Origin: an uncultured Alphaproteobacteria bacterium
GTDB taxonomy: Bacteria > Pseudomonadota > Alphaproteobacteria > Rs-D84
Direction of reading: 5' to 3'
DNA length: 64,000 bases
NCBI GenBank assembly: GCA_934232895.1
Contig: CAKQGH010000005.1
Coordinates: 1-64,000 of the forward strand
Made by a program: the position numbers and the translations under genes. A model generated the notes under the pieces. It was not told the origin of the DNA. It searched no databases and saw only the letters and a program-made list of their open reading frames with translations. Shown here in pieces: positions 1 through 7,994 of this stretch. Each line of letters opens with the position of its first letter. The stretch's first letter is position 1.

Positions 1-51
1 CAAGGACGACTGCAACGCTGAAATCAAATCTGATTTTTCTTCGCGTCTCAT
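1..51 (-). CDS. rplJ: 50S ribosomal protein L10, N-terminal fragment
   Basis: The first 17 codons of a gene that runs off the left edge; the peptide begins MRREEKSDLISALQSSL, a typical L10 start. L10 forms the ribosomal stalk base and holds L7/L12. The ATG at 49-51 is preceded by AAAGGATAAAAT, a usable ribosome binding site. It follows rplA in the classical rplK-rplA-rplJ order, and the long gap before it carries an L10-type leader. The call rests on the short N-terminus plus gene order. Confidence 0.8.
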   Translation of the reverse strand, partial: MRREEKSDLISALQSSL

Positions 52-94
52 ATTTTATCCTTTACTTCCAGATTTCAGAAAGTTTCCTTTCCAA

Positions 95-222
95 AATCCC
101 TGCTTTGTTAAACTTTCCATCCGGTTTCCCGGGATGGGGCTTGGTTCCTGCCCCAAAGAATCTTTTCTTTGTCTATGATGGAAATTAAGTTGTTGCCAAC
201 ACCATCAGTCTCGGACAGAAAT
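95..222 (-). promoter_or_regulatory. Ribosomal protein L10 leader (autoregulatory mRNA structure)
   Basis: Read on the minus strand between rplA and rplJ, the sequence contains CCGAGACTGATGG, a small hairpin GTTG-GCAA-CAAC, the block TTAATTT, and then CCATCATAGACA, which pairs back with GATGG. This matches my recollection of the L10 leader, where L10 (with L7/L12) binds a kink-turn and represses its own operon. Two further hairpins follow (GGGGC...GCCCC and a GAAA-capped CATCCCGG stem). Position and motif agree; the fold was not computed. Confidence 0.65.
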
Positions 223-230
223 CTCTATTA

Positions 231-311
231 AAAGTTCAAAGTTCAGCGCGCAAAGTTCAAATTATTGTGTTTCTGACTTTTTGAACCTGGCACCTGATAT
301 TTGAACTTTGT
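231..311. repeat. Interspersed repeat with AAAGTTCAAA units, copy 1
   Basis: The segment carries several AAAGTTCAAA units in direct orientation and ends with the inverted unit TTTGAACTTTG, so it can fold back on itself. A second copy lies at 43397-43493; the inner block GCGCAAAGTTCAAATTATTG is nearly identical to GTGCAAAGTTCAAATAATG there. It sits between rplA and the L10 leader. No coding potential is evident. Confidence 0.6.
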
Positions 312-344
312 TCTGGGGTGGCATTTACCACACCAGAACACAAC

Positions 345-1019
345 TTATTTCGCTTCAACCTTCAAGCCTGGGCCCTGGGTTGTTGCAACGGATGCGCCCA
401 AGATATATTGACCCTTGGACGACGCCGGTTTCACCTTTTTCAATTGTTCAATCAATGCGTTTGCATTTTCAACCAATTGATCTGTGGTGAATGACATTTT
501 GCCAATACCCGCGTGGATGATACCCTTCTTTTCCGCACGATATTCAATCTGGCCTGCTTTCGCGACCTTGACCGCTTCGGCGACATTGTTTGTGACCGTA
601 CCCAGTTTTGGATTCGGCATCAAACCCTTGGGTCCCAAAACGCGTGCGATTTTCGACATTCTCGGCATCATATCCGGTGTTGCAATAACACGGTCGAAAT
701 TGATTTCGCCACCGGCGACCTTTTCAATCAGGTCTTCGCCGCCAACAACATCTGCGCCAGCTTTTTTCGCTTCGTCAGCACTGTTTACTGTGAACACTGC
801 AACGCGAACGTTTTTACCCGTACCGTTTGGCAGCGACAACATACCACGAATGTTTTGGTCGGCTTTGGTGACATCAATACCCAATTTGATTGCGATTTCC
901 AAGCTCTCGTCGAACTTTTTCGATGTGTAACCGCGCAGGGCTTCGATTGCATCAGCCAAAGAATACACTTTGTCTGTATCCAAATTTGCCCATGTTTTTT
1001 GTCTTTTAGTCAGTTTCAT
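345..1019 (-). CDS. rplA: 50S ribosomal protein L1
   Basis: A 224-residue protein of the usual L1 length. It begins MKLTKRQKTWANLD and carries the L1 signatures ATPDMMPRMSKIARVLGPKG and NPKLGTVT, with the C-terminal block YRAEKKGIIHAGIGK. L1 binds 23S rRNA at the L1 stalk and can repress its own mRNA. The ATG lies 3 nt after the rplK stop, so the two are probably translationally coupled. Co-transcribed with nusG, the small ORF and rplK. Confidence 0.97.
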   Translation of the reverse strand: MKLTKRQKTWANLDTDKVYSLADAIEALRGYTSKKFDESLEIAIKLGIDVTKADQNIRGMLSLPNGTGKNVRVAVFTVNSADEAKKAGADVVGGEDLIEKVAGGEINFDRVIATPDMMPRMSKIARVLGPKGLMPNPKLGTVTNNVAEAVKVAKAGQIEYRAEKKGIIHAGIGKMSFTTDQLVENANALIEQLKKVKPASSKGQYILGASVATTQGPGLKVEAK

Positions 1020-1022
1020 ATC

Positions 1023-1454
1023 TTATTCCTCCACCTTTACGCCCATAGAACGGCACTGACCCGCAACGATGTTCATAGCGGATTCAATGGTAGAGCAATT
1101 CAAGTCCGGCATTTTGCTTTCGGCAATCTGCTTGATTTGTTCTTTGGAAATAGTGCCAACGAAATCACGGCCCGGTTTTTTCGAACCCAATTTCAATTTC
1201 AGCGCTTTCTTGATATAGTACGACACCGGCGGCAACTTCATAATAAATTCAAAGCTGCGGTCAGTATAAACAGTGATAATGCAAGGAATCGGCATACCCG
1301 GTTCTTTGTCCGCTGTTTTGTCGTTAAATTGTTTGCAGAATTCTGCGATGTTTACACCAGCAGCACCCAACGCTGGCCCAATTGGTGGCGCAGGATTCGC
1401 TTGCTTTGCAGGGACGACCAGTTTGACAATCCCTTTCAGTTCTTTTTTTGCCAT
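1023..1454 (-). CDS. rplK: 50S ribosomal protein L11
   Basis: 143 residues, the normal L11 length, from MAKKELKGIVKLVVPAKQ. The proline-rich motif NPAPPIGPALGAAGVN is the diagnostic L11 N-terminal site. L11 forms the GTPase-associated centre with 23S rRNA. The start at 1454 has GGAG 8 nt upstream; an upstream in-frame start would add 28 residues not found in L11. Directly upstream of rplA. Confidence 0.97.
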   Translation of the reverse strand: MAKKELKGIVKLVVPAKQANPAPPIGPALGAAGVNIAEFCKQFNDKTADKEPGMPIPCIITVYTDRSFEFIMKLPPVSYYIKKALKLKLGSKKPGRDFVGTISKEQIKQIAESKMPDLNCSTIESAMNIVAGQCRSMGVKVEE

Positions 1455-1553
1455 TTGTTCACTCCATTTGTTTTGGTTAGTGCGGCGGTTCGATGTGGCG
1501 CATCTGCCGCCCAGATTTTTAGCGAAACCATTTCGCAAAAATCCAAAAACTTT

Positions 1554-1694
1554 CTATTGTTGGCGCGTCCGCAAATTCGCAACCATTTCTGCCACCCGCG
1601 CCGTACGTTCGGCTGCTATTTTCTTGGCCAAATCCTGGGCGGCCGGTGTCGCACGCCATTTATTTACCGCGCGCACAACATCATCAATTGTCAT
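1554..1694 (-). CDS. Small ORF between nusG and rplK, 46 residues
   Basis: ATG at 1692-1694, stop TAG at 1554-1556, encoding 46 residues starting MTIDDVVRAVNKWRATP and ending LRTRQQ. It begins 18 nt after the nusG stop, has GAAAGAG 4 nt before the ATG, and lies in the same transcription unit. The product is charged and probably helical (alternating A, R, E and K). I do not recognise a family. Fit to the operon and a plausible Shine-Dalgarno favour a real gene; low-complexity chance is the alternative. Confidence 0.5.
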   Translation of the reverse strand: MTIDDVVRAVNKWRATPAAQDLAKKIAAERTARVAEMVANLRTRQQ

Positions 1695-1712
1695 AAACTC
1701 TTTCGCCAAGTG

Positions 1713-2246
1713 TTATACCCTTTCGACCTCGTTAAAATTCAGTTCGACACTGGTTTCACGGCCAAATACCAAAATTGTCGCGGTCATTTTTTGTTTCAGA
1801 TTATCAACCTCGGCCACGATACCGTTAAACCCATTGAATGGACCATCAATAACATGCACTTCTTGACCAACCTCGTATTCAACCTCGTCCACGGAAACGG
1901 CACCCTCTTCGACCTGTTTCAACAGACGGCGTGCTTCTTCCTCGCTGACGGCGATTGGTTTGTTTTTTGCACCCAAGAACATAACAACCTGGGGCATCAA
2001 TTTCACCAACGAAAACGTTTCGTTATTCAAAACCATTTGGACAACGATGTAACCAGGAAAGAATTTCTTTTCAGATTTTACACGTTTGCCGCCCTTGATT
2101 TCAGTGACCTCGCGCGTAGGAACCAGAATTTCGCCAAACAACGCATTCAAACGACGTTTATCAATTTGTTCGCGCAGGCCGCGTGCAACCTTGTCTTCAC
2201 AGCCAGTATGAACATTCACAACAAACCATTGCATTTTTTCTTCCAT
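1713..2246 (-). CDS. nusG: Transcription termination/antitermination factor NusG
   Basis: 177 residues. The NGN domain occupies about residues 5-115 (QWFVVNVHTGCEDKVARGL, FPGYIVVQM) and the KOW domain about 125-177 (VIDGPFNGFNGIVAEVD, LVFGRETSVELNF). NusG binds RNA polymerase, suppresses pausing and links it to Rho or to the ribosome. The start at 2246 has AGAGGG about 8 nt upstream; an internal ATG four codons later is an alternative. Directly after secE. Confidence 0.97.
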   Translation of the reverse strand: MEEKMQWFVVNVHTGCEDKVARGLREQIDKRRLNALFGEILVPTREVTEIKGGKRVKSEKKFFPGYIVVQMVLNNETFSLVKLMPQVVMFLGAKNKPIAVSEEEARRLLKQVEEGAVSVDEVEYEVGQEVHVIDGPFNGFNGIVAEVDNLKQKMTATILVFGRETSVELNFNEVERV

Positions 2247-2264
2247 TTTGCACCCTCTGCCCGT

Positions 2265-2444
2265 TTAGAAAATCCAACTTACCAGCGCATTCAGCACACT
2301 GTCCACCGCAAAGAAGAACAATGCCGCCGCCGCCGAAAAAACCAGAATCATACCAGTCGCACGAATAACAGTATCACGCGAAGGCCACACAATTTTGAAC
2401 CATTCGCCGCGTACCGAATTAATATAATCAATAATCTTTTTCAT
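2265..2444 (-). CDS. secE: Preprotein translocase subunit SecE
   Basis: 59 residues starting MKKIIDYINSVRGEWFKIVW; the amphipathic helix with WPSRDTV is the SecE signature and one membrane helix follows (about residues 30-50). SecE clamps SecY in the Sec channel. The reading frame stays open upstream of this ATG, but that extension is encoded by the palindromic repeat at 2473-2532 and is absent from SecE proteins, so the start at 2444 is chosen. GGTGGG lies 9 nt upstream. tRNA-Trp lies just upstream, a common bacterial order. Confidence 0.93.
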   Translation of the reverse strand: MKKIIDYINSVRGEWFKIVWPSRDTVIRATGMILVFSAAAALFFFAVDSVLNALVSWIF

Positions 2445-2472
2445 AAATTCGCCCACCGTGCTCGCTTCATTA

Positions 2473-2532
2473 TAAATTCCCGAAAATATGGACAAGCCAT
2501 ATTTTGGGGAATTTGGCAGAGGCAAAAGGAAT
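2473..2532. repeat. 60-bp palindromic repeat, copy 1 (includes a tRNA-Trp 3' end copy)
   Basis: Identical to 2652-2711 except one base (2520 versus 2699), offset 179 bp. The first 41 bases (2474-2514) form a hairpin with 18-bp arms, AAATTCCCGAAAATATGG against CCATATTTTGGGGAATTT, one mismatch, loop ACAAG. The last ~16 bases copy the 3' end of tRNA-Trp. The copy lies between tRNA-Trp and secE and keeps the secE frame open upstream. No T-run follows, so it is not an obvious terminator. Confidence 0.8.
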
Positions 2533-2651
2533 GTTCGGACTGCGCCTCACCACTCGTACGGATTTCGCCGCGCTGCGCTTGCAAAATCCAACTCGTACGC
2601 GAACACCATCTTATTTTATCCGGGTCCGCTTCCCTTTGCCACCACGTAATC

Positions 2652-2711
2652 TAAATTCCCGAAAATATGGACAAGCCATATTTTGGGGAATTTGGCAGGG
2701 GCAAAAGGAAT
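2652..2711. repeat. 60-bp palindromic repeat, copy 2 (overlaps tRNA-Trp 3' end)
   Basis: Second copy of the 2473-2532 repeat. Its palindrome (2653-2693) abuts the tRNA-Trp 3' end and its last 16 bases are part of the tRNA gene itself. The two copies bracket about 119 bp that hold no gene I can support, with GC-rich partial dyads around ACTCGTACG. Confidence 0.8.
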
Positions 2712-2766
2712 CGAACCCTTATCCGCGGTTTTGGAGACCGATATTCTACCGTTGAACTATGCCCCT
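2696..2766 (-). tRNA. tRNA-Trp (anticodon CCA)
   Basis: The minus strand folds as a 71-nt cloverleaf: acceptor AGGGGCA pairs with TGCCCCT, D-arm around GTTCAACGGTAG, anticodon loop CTCCAAA with CCA at 2732-2734, T-arm AAGGG-TTCGATT-CCTTT, discriminator G. The 3' CCA is not encoded. It lies upstream of secE in the translation operon. Confidence 0.93.
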
Positions 2767-2949
2767 GTTTCTACTGTCGTTTTGCCCGCATTTGTATATG
2801 CCGCAGCCCCCGATAGTCTGGCCCAGCATAGCATACCCGAACGAAAATGCAAGCATAAAAGCGCAAATATTATAAGATTTTAATAAAATATTCGCAAGCA
2901 AAATCTGAAACATACTTTTATTAAAATATGATTTTGGCGCACTTTTTGC

Positions 2950-2979
2950 TTGCAAGGCGCGGCACTTTTTGTCTACAAT
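2950..2979 (+). promoter_or_regulatory. Sigma70-type promoter of the virB8-virB10 operon
   Basis: TTGCAA at 2950-2955, an 18-bp spacer, and TACAAT at 2974-2979. Transcription would start near 2986, giving a leader of about 20 nt with AAGGAGAG before the TTG start at 3006. No other promoter-like match was seen in this gap. Confidence 0.55.
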
Positions 2980-3005
2980 CCACCCATACCAAGGAGAGAT
3001 TTTCG

Positions 3006-3683
3006 TTGCAAGACCGCATAGAACCGCCAATTTTGCTGTCACGACTGGTTGTGTTCCTGTTCGCAGGGGCGGTTGTTGTGCTGGCCGCGTTGGGATTCAC
3101 ATTGTATAAAATGTTCCCACTGAACCGGCCCCAGGTGTATTTTTTAATGACCCAACCACGGGAAAATTTGGAGATAACATTGACCGAATTGCCCCCAACG
3201 GACGAAAATATGAAATGGTTTATGCGCGCATTCATTCGTGAATATATCAAGGCGCGCAATGAAATCACCCCAGACAGTCGCGCAATGTTGCGCAAATGGA
3301 ACAATGACGAAAATGGCGTTGTTCATACCTGGTCGACACCTGATGTTTATGCGGCATTCACCCAAACGAATATGTGGACCGCGTTGATGAACAACACACC
3401 CGATTTTGAATTCAGTTGCAGTGTTGAATTTGAAAACGGTGCAATTACCCCACGCACGGCCGACACATTCGCGGCAAGTTTCAAGTATTTTTGTGAAGAT
3501 AGTGGTGGACAGACCGATAAAAAAGATTATACAATCATAGTGAAATTACAAATGGACGATAATGCCACATTAAAGTGGTCTGATCGTTTGGATAACCCGT
3601 TGGGGTTGCGTGTGTCAGAATATAAAATTGAATCTGGCAATGGCGATCCGCTGAACACGGGTTATCTGGCCAGTGGGGAATAG
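3006..3683 (+). CDS. virB8: T4SS inner-membrane protein VirB8
   Basis: 225 residues when read from TTG at 3006, which sits 9 nt after AAGGAGAG; an ATG at 2928 would overlap the promoter and add 26 residues. A short cytoplasmic N-terminus is followed by one membrane helix (about residues 12-34) and a periplasmic domain with FMRAFIREYIKARNE, resembling the VirB8 'FVxxYVxxRE' region. VirB8 links the inner-membrane complex to the outer core. It is first in a virB8-virB9-virB10 operon, the order seen in Rickettsiales. Confidence 0.75.
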   Translation: MQDRIEPPILLSRLVVFLFAGAVVVLAALGFTLYKMFPLNRPQVYFLMTQPRENLEITLTELPPTDENMKWFMRAFIREYIKARNEITPDSRAMLRKWNNDENGVVHTWSTPDVYAAFTQTNMWTALMNNTPDFEFSCSVEFENGAITPRTADTFAASFKYFCEDSGGQTDKKDYTIIVKLQMDDNATLKWSDRLDNPLGLRVSEYKIESGNGDPLNTGYLASGE

Positions 3684-3711
3684 TCCCATACAAAAAGCGA
3701 AGGACAGGGTT

Positions 3712-5244
3712 ATGATTTTTAAGACTGCGATTAAATTAAACATTTCGATTTTGTGTTTGGCGGCGTTTTGTGCATCGGCACATGCGGCGGGCATTAATTA
3801 TGGCGTACAAGACGCATGGGACAACCCAACCGCAAACATGGCATCGGGCAGTACCAAACCCGGATATGCCCAATTGTCATGGACCGCAGGCAGTGTTTTA
3901 CCAATTAAATTGCGCAATGGAATGGTGACCATGGTGTCATTGCCAAATGGCGAACAAATTTCCGACGCCGTTATCGGGAACCAGGGTCTGTTCACGATTG
4001 AGGCGAACCAAGGCGACCGCACAATGATTATCAGCCCGGAATCCAGCAACCAGGGTTCGGACACAAACCTGATTGTGACGGGAAAATCTGGCAATAAATA
4101 CATATTCTATTTGCGCAGTGAACCATCTAATTCCAGTGAAATTACATATTCCCAGGTTGATGTTGTTTTGGATGGAAACGCAACATTGCCAAACGCCACG
4201 GGGGCGACAACCGCAACCGGTGGTGCATCGTCTATATTCAAAAAATCGGCCCCGGCATCGACCGTTGTTGGCGCCGATGGCGAAGATTATGGTTGGATTA
4301 AATCGATGAAGATTGATCCATCGGAATTCCGTTTTGATTTGGATATATTTGTTCCAAACCCCGATGATTATGTGATTGCGCCCGAACGCGTATGGCGCGA
4401 CAAAATATTCACATACATTGATTTTGGGGACAAGGTCATCGCCATGACCCAGCGCCCGGTCGTATCATTATTGGTCGAGGGCGGCGAATCCCCGGTTGGT
4501 TTCCGCACCGATGGCGAAGATGGTCGCCTGTTGATTGTCGAGGCCGTGGGCGATATGGTTCTGCGCAGCGGTCAACGCATTGTGTGCATTAAAAAGCGCG
4601 CCAAACCGTTCTTGATTGCCGACACGGCGTCCGTCATGGCATTGGCCGAGGCGAATGTTGCCCAATCGATGATGTCGGGCCAATCGTTGAACAATATGGC
4701 ATATACGATGGATCAAAATGCCATAAATGCCGCGGGTATAAATTACACCGGCACACCGGTCTATGTTGGCAATAACGACGCAATCAGTGGCACGGGATAT
4801 TACATGCCGGCGGGCACAATGGCGACCACCGTTGCAACAACCGTGTCGGGCACAACATCGGGCGTGAATATGATGCCAACCGAACGTTTAACGGCGGGTT
4901 CGTATTTACCACAATCAAACATTCCATTGATTACCAGCAACCAATCCGGCGTTGCGGTTGAATTAAAATCTGACACATCGGTCAAGGCATTGGATGAATA
5001 CTGGACCGGTCTGTTGGCGAAATTCAGTGGCGACGATGGCCAGGGATTATTGACCCCATATAAAGATATGGTGTTCTTTGCGGTTGACGAACAGGGTGTT
5101 GGCGAACTGGGCGCGACATCGCGTGCGGCGCGCCTGTACCGTTTGCGCATTGGACCTATGTCTGATATTGATACGGCGCAAAAATTGTGCGACCAGTTGC
5201 TGAAATTCAGCGGGGCCAGTTGCAGCGTTGTTCGGATTCAATAA
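3712..5244 (+). CDS. virB9: T4SS outer-membrane core protein VirB9 with C-terminal SPOR domain
   Basis: 510 residues, against about 270-300 for typical VirB9. The ATG at 3712 (GGACAGG upstream) starts a clean signal peptide ending CASAHA-A. The N-terminal VirB9 domain spans about 25-160 (SLPNGEQISDAVIGNQ, TNLIVTGKSGNKYIFYLRS). The C-terminal VirB9 domain spans about 200-300 (APERVWRDKIFTYIDFG, LLIVEAVGDMVLRSGQ). A low-complexity linker follows, and the last ~40 residues (YRLRIGPMSDIDTAQKLCDQ, then SCSVVRIQ) look like a SPOR peptidoglycan-binding domain. That fusion is unusual for VirB9. Confidence 0.8.
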   Translation: MIFKTAIKLNISILCLAAFCASAHAAGINYGVQDAWDNPTANMASGSTKPGYAQLSWTAGSVLPIKLRNGMVTMVSLPNGEQISDAVIGNQGLFTIEANQGDRTMIISPESSNQGSDTNLIVTGKSGNKYIFYLRSEPSNSSEITYSQVDVVLDGNATLPNATGATTATGGASSIFKKSAPASTVVGADGEDYGWIKSMKIDPSEFRFDLDIFVPNPDDYVIAPERVWRDKIFTYIDFGDKVIAMTQRPVVSLLVEGGESPVGFRTDGEDGRLLIVEAVGDMVLRSGQRIVCIKKRAKPFLIADTASVMALAEANVAQSMMSGQSLNNMAYTMDQNAINAAGINYTGTPVYVGNNDAISGTGYYMPAGTMATTVATTVSGTTSGVNMMPTERLTAGSYLPQSNIPLITSNQSGVAVELKSDTSVKALDEYWTGLLAKFSGDDGQGLLTPYKDMVFFAVDEQGVGELGATSRAARLYRLRIGPMSDIDTAQKLCDQLLKFSGASCSVVRIQ

Positions 5245-5263
5245 TTGATGGCGGATGTTATAA

Positions 5264-7765
5264 ATGAATCGCATAAAAAAACAAATTGTAAATTTGCGTA
5301 AATCCACACCGCAAAGTGTCCAGTGGTTGTTGCTGGGCGCGGCGTTTATTGTGGTGCTGATTTTAATGACCATGTTGATTGGTGGCCGCGGGAACAAGCA
5401 AATTGCGACCGACGATGATGCGCCAATCGCATTGCGCACGGTTCCGGAAACGGAATCTGTGAATTGGGGGAATATTCGCGTTGGTACCACCGAAAAAGAC
5501 AGCATAAAAATATTTGCATCTGCCCCGGCCAAGGTTATCAAGGTGCGTCTGAACCAGGATGTGCCGGGTTTTCGTGTTTCTGAAACATGTGGTCGTATGG
5601 CGCAAATAAACGAAAACACATCGTGCACGATATCAATGGAATATGCGCCAACCGCGGCGGCCGATGTAATAACAACCGCATTGTTTATTGATTGGCGCGG
5701 CGCGGATCAACCCGACAAAATGCAGAAAACCGATAAAATCGTATTGGTGTTGGGCGCCACCGCCCCGGAACAATCAAAAACCACAACGACCGGTTCCAAT
5801 GCCGATACCACCAAGGCCCCCAGCGCGGCCGCCACAAAAAGCGAGCCCGCCCCCGCCCCATTTATTGACACACCCGCACCGACCAAGGCCGATATAAAAC
5901 AAGAAATTGCAACAATTGCCCCATCGGATCCATTTACCGATGATGACGATGACTATGTCGCGCCGGCGCCCGCGAAAAAGGCCGAGCCCGCGGTTGTTGA
6001 ACGCACCAATACCAAAAAGACCGAGGCATGTTCCGCGTTTGCATTCCCGGGATATAATTCAACCGGCACACAAATCGGGTGGATAAAGCCCGAAAATGGC
6101 GCGTACTATTTTCATCCGTTTTCGGATAAAGAATGCAAAAATCCAACCGGGACATATAATCCCGACACCGGTTTAATTACCGATATAAAAAATGCCGGTA
6201 AAAAAATTGGAACCGATGCCGAACATATTGGGTACACCGCAATTGCATCAAATGGTGCGTTGCCGCAATTATCAAACCCGGTCCAGAAAAATAAAAACCG
6301 CGCATATCAATTGACCACCGATGAATTGATGGCAATGGATGGCGCCATGTCTGGGGCCGAGGACGCATCGCGTTTCCGCGCCGGCATTACCATGAACATA
6401 AAACCAGATGACACGGTGTTTGGCACCAGTGGTATGGACGCGGTATTTTCATCCGACCCATTTGACCGTACGTTTGTGTTGCGCCAGTATAAACCAATTC
6501 CGGCCACCATTGTGTCCGAGGTTCGTGCCGACCCATCGTTATATGATGGAAAAGAAAAAAGTTTACCGGTACGCGCGACGGTTGACCGAAATGTATATTC
6601 CGACAATGGTCGCACAGTTGTTATACCGGCGGGCACATTGATGTTGGGATATGTCACGGGTGATATTCCGGGGCCATATAAAACAATTGGTCGTATGGAT
6701 ATTCGTTGGTACCAATTTATATTGCCCAGTGGCGTTGAATTCAATTTTGATGGTGGTGGCGACACCGACCCATTTTCGGGCGATTCCCAGGGGCGCGTTG
6801 GTGTTCCCGGATACGGCAGTACCGATTATGTGGAACAATTTGTTATGCCATTGCTGACATCGCTGGTGCCGGCGGCGGTGAATATGATTGCGCCAATATC
6901 GGACCGTTTTGTAAACCAAATTGATTTGGATAATAACACCGTTGTTCAATCGGGTACCGTGCGTTCATCGGAATTGGCGAAAAATGAAATCATTACCGCA
7001 TGGAACCAGGTTGCCCAGAAATTAGTTGTAGATATGATGGACAACACCGTTCCGCCGTTTTCAATTGCGGCCGGCACACGCATAACCGTGTTTCCACCAA
7101 CCGATTTGGTTTTAACCTGTGGCAGTGACGCCAGTAAAAAATGTTCTGTATCGACATTGGAACAAACCACCGGTTATGCCAATTTGAATCGTCGCAATCA
7201 GCGCGCTGATTGGAAACACAGTGGCGAGGTCGATTATGCCGATGGTTCATGGGTTGGCCAGGTTCGTTCATTTAACCTGAGCAGTGATTACTGCAAACAG
7301 GACAAAGATGGTCTGTGGGATGTGAACGAGGACAACATCAGCGGCCTCTATTCCGAAGGGTATGATTACAGAACGATATTGATGTATTGCAAATCGCTGA
7401 ATTACCAGGCGAAAAACAATGCGCGCCAGGATGCGGTGTACAAAAACCAACAGGAACAGTTCAAATCGACATACGAGGCCAGCGGCAGCGCCGGCGGCGT
7501 GTCGGGGCAAACTGTGTCGGGCAATCAGACATATAACACTGAAATATTGGGACTGAAATATAACGATGATGGTTCAATTCAAAATCCATTTGAATCATCG
7601 GCCAAAGGCGAAGAACAAGCCGCCCAGGCCATCATTACGTGCGAGGATGGCACCGCCCCAGATGCAAACGGATGCTGTACCGGTGAAATCTACACCGACA
7701 TGGGCGAAGCCGGATTCAATTGTTGTCCCGAAACGGGTGGCGATTGTTTCCCGCCGATATTGTAA
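5264..7765 (+). CDS. virB10: T4SS core scaffold protein VirB10 (TrbI family), extended
   Basis: 833 residues, roughly twice a typical VirB10. Order: cytoplasmic start; one membrane helix (about 20-42); an Ig-like module (about 62-155, with SVNWGNIRVGTTEKDSIKIF and CTISMEYAPTAAADV); a Pro/Ala/Asp-rich linker; the TrbI/VirB10 beta-barrel region (PIPATIVSEV, VIPAGTLMLGYVTGD, IRWYQFILPSGVEF) and the pore helix around YVEQFVMPLLTSLVPAAVNM. The last ~45 residues are cysteine-rich (NGCCTGE, FNCCPETGGDC). VirB10 spans both membranes and gates the channel. The operon ends at the terminator at 7805. Confidence 0.82.
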   Translation: MNRIKKQIVNLRKSTPQSVQWLLLGAAFIVVLILMTMLIGGRGNKQIATDDDAPIALRTVPETESVNWGNIRVGTTEKDSIKIFASAPAKVIKVRLNQDVPGFRVSETCGRMAQINENTSCTISMEYAPTAAADVITTALFIDWRGADQPDKMQKTDKIVLVLGATAPEQSKTTTTGSNADTTKAPSAAATKSEPAPAPFIDTPAPTKADIKQEIATIAPSDPFTDDDDDYVAPAPAKKAEPAVVERTNTKKTEACSAFAFPGYNSTGTQIGWIKPENGAYYFHPFSDKECKNPTGTYNPDTGLITDIKNAGKKIGTDAEHIGYTAIASNGALPQLSNPVQKNKNRAYQLTTDELMAMDGAMSGAEDASRFRAGITMNIKPDDTVFGTSGMDAVFSSDPFDRTFVLRQYKPIPATIVSEVRADPSLYDGKEKSLPVRATVDRNVYSDNGRTVVIPAGTLMLGYVTGDIPGPYKTIGRMDIRWYQFILPSGVEFNFDGGGDTDPFSGDSQGRVGVPGYGSTDYVEQFVMPLLTSLVPAAVNMIAPISDRFVNQIDLDNNTVVQSGTVRSSELAKNEIITAWNQVAQKLVVDMMDNTVPPFSIAAGTRITVFPPTDLVLTCGSDASKKCSVSTLEQTTGYANLNRRNQRADWKHSGEVDYADGSWVGQVRSFNLSSDYCKQDKDGLWDVNEDNISGLYSEGYDYRTILMYCKSLNYQAKNNARQDAVYKNQQEQFKSTYEASGSAGGVSGQTVSGNQTYNTEILGLKYNDDGSIQNPFESSAKGEEQAAQAIITCEDGTAPDANGCCTGEIYTDMGEAGFNCCPETGGDCFPPIL

Positions 7766-7804
7766 TTGGCCGCCTGTGAATTATATATTCGGCGTAATGA
7801 AATT

Positions 7805-7833
7805 AAACGCGCAAATTATTGCGCGTTTTTTAT
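7805..7833 (+). terminator. Rho-independent terminator after virB10
   Basis: Perfect 10-bp stem AAACGCGCAA / TTGCGCGTTT with loop ATTA, followed by a T-run. It ends the virB8-virB9-virB10 transcript, so virB11 and virD4 are not part of this operon. From here to 7994 I see no gene, only AT-rich DNA. Confidence 0.9.
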
Positions 7834-7994
7834 TTGATTTTTCGATTCGAGCGACAAACACAAAAACACCGCAACGAATCGAAAAACCGAATCAAATTTC
7901 AACCGCGGGTTGTACCTTTTTACACCCGTCTTGCATTTGATTATATATCATACCCACAGGGAGAATTTATTCCCATAAACCAAGGAGGAAAAAA

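Noticed and set aside
2445..2525. 27-residue N-terminal extension of SecE
   Set aside because: Encoded by the palindromic repeat, absent from SecE proteins, and a normal start with a ribosome site exists at 2444.
513..2654. 713-codon open frame on the plus strand across rplA-secE
   Set aside because: Antisense to five well-identified ribosomal/transcription genes; the translation has no recognisable domain and arises from the codon bias of the opposite strand.
3006..7765. Complete T4SS locus
   Set aside because: virB8-virB10 end at a terminator; no virB3, virB4, virB7, virB11 or virD4 gene is in the window, so the remainder must lie elsewhere.
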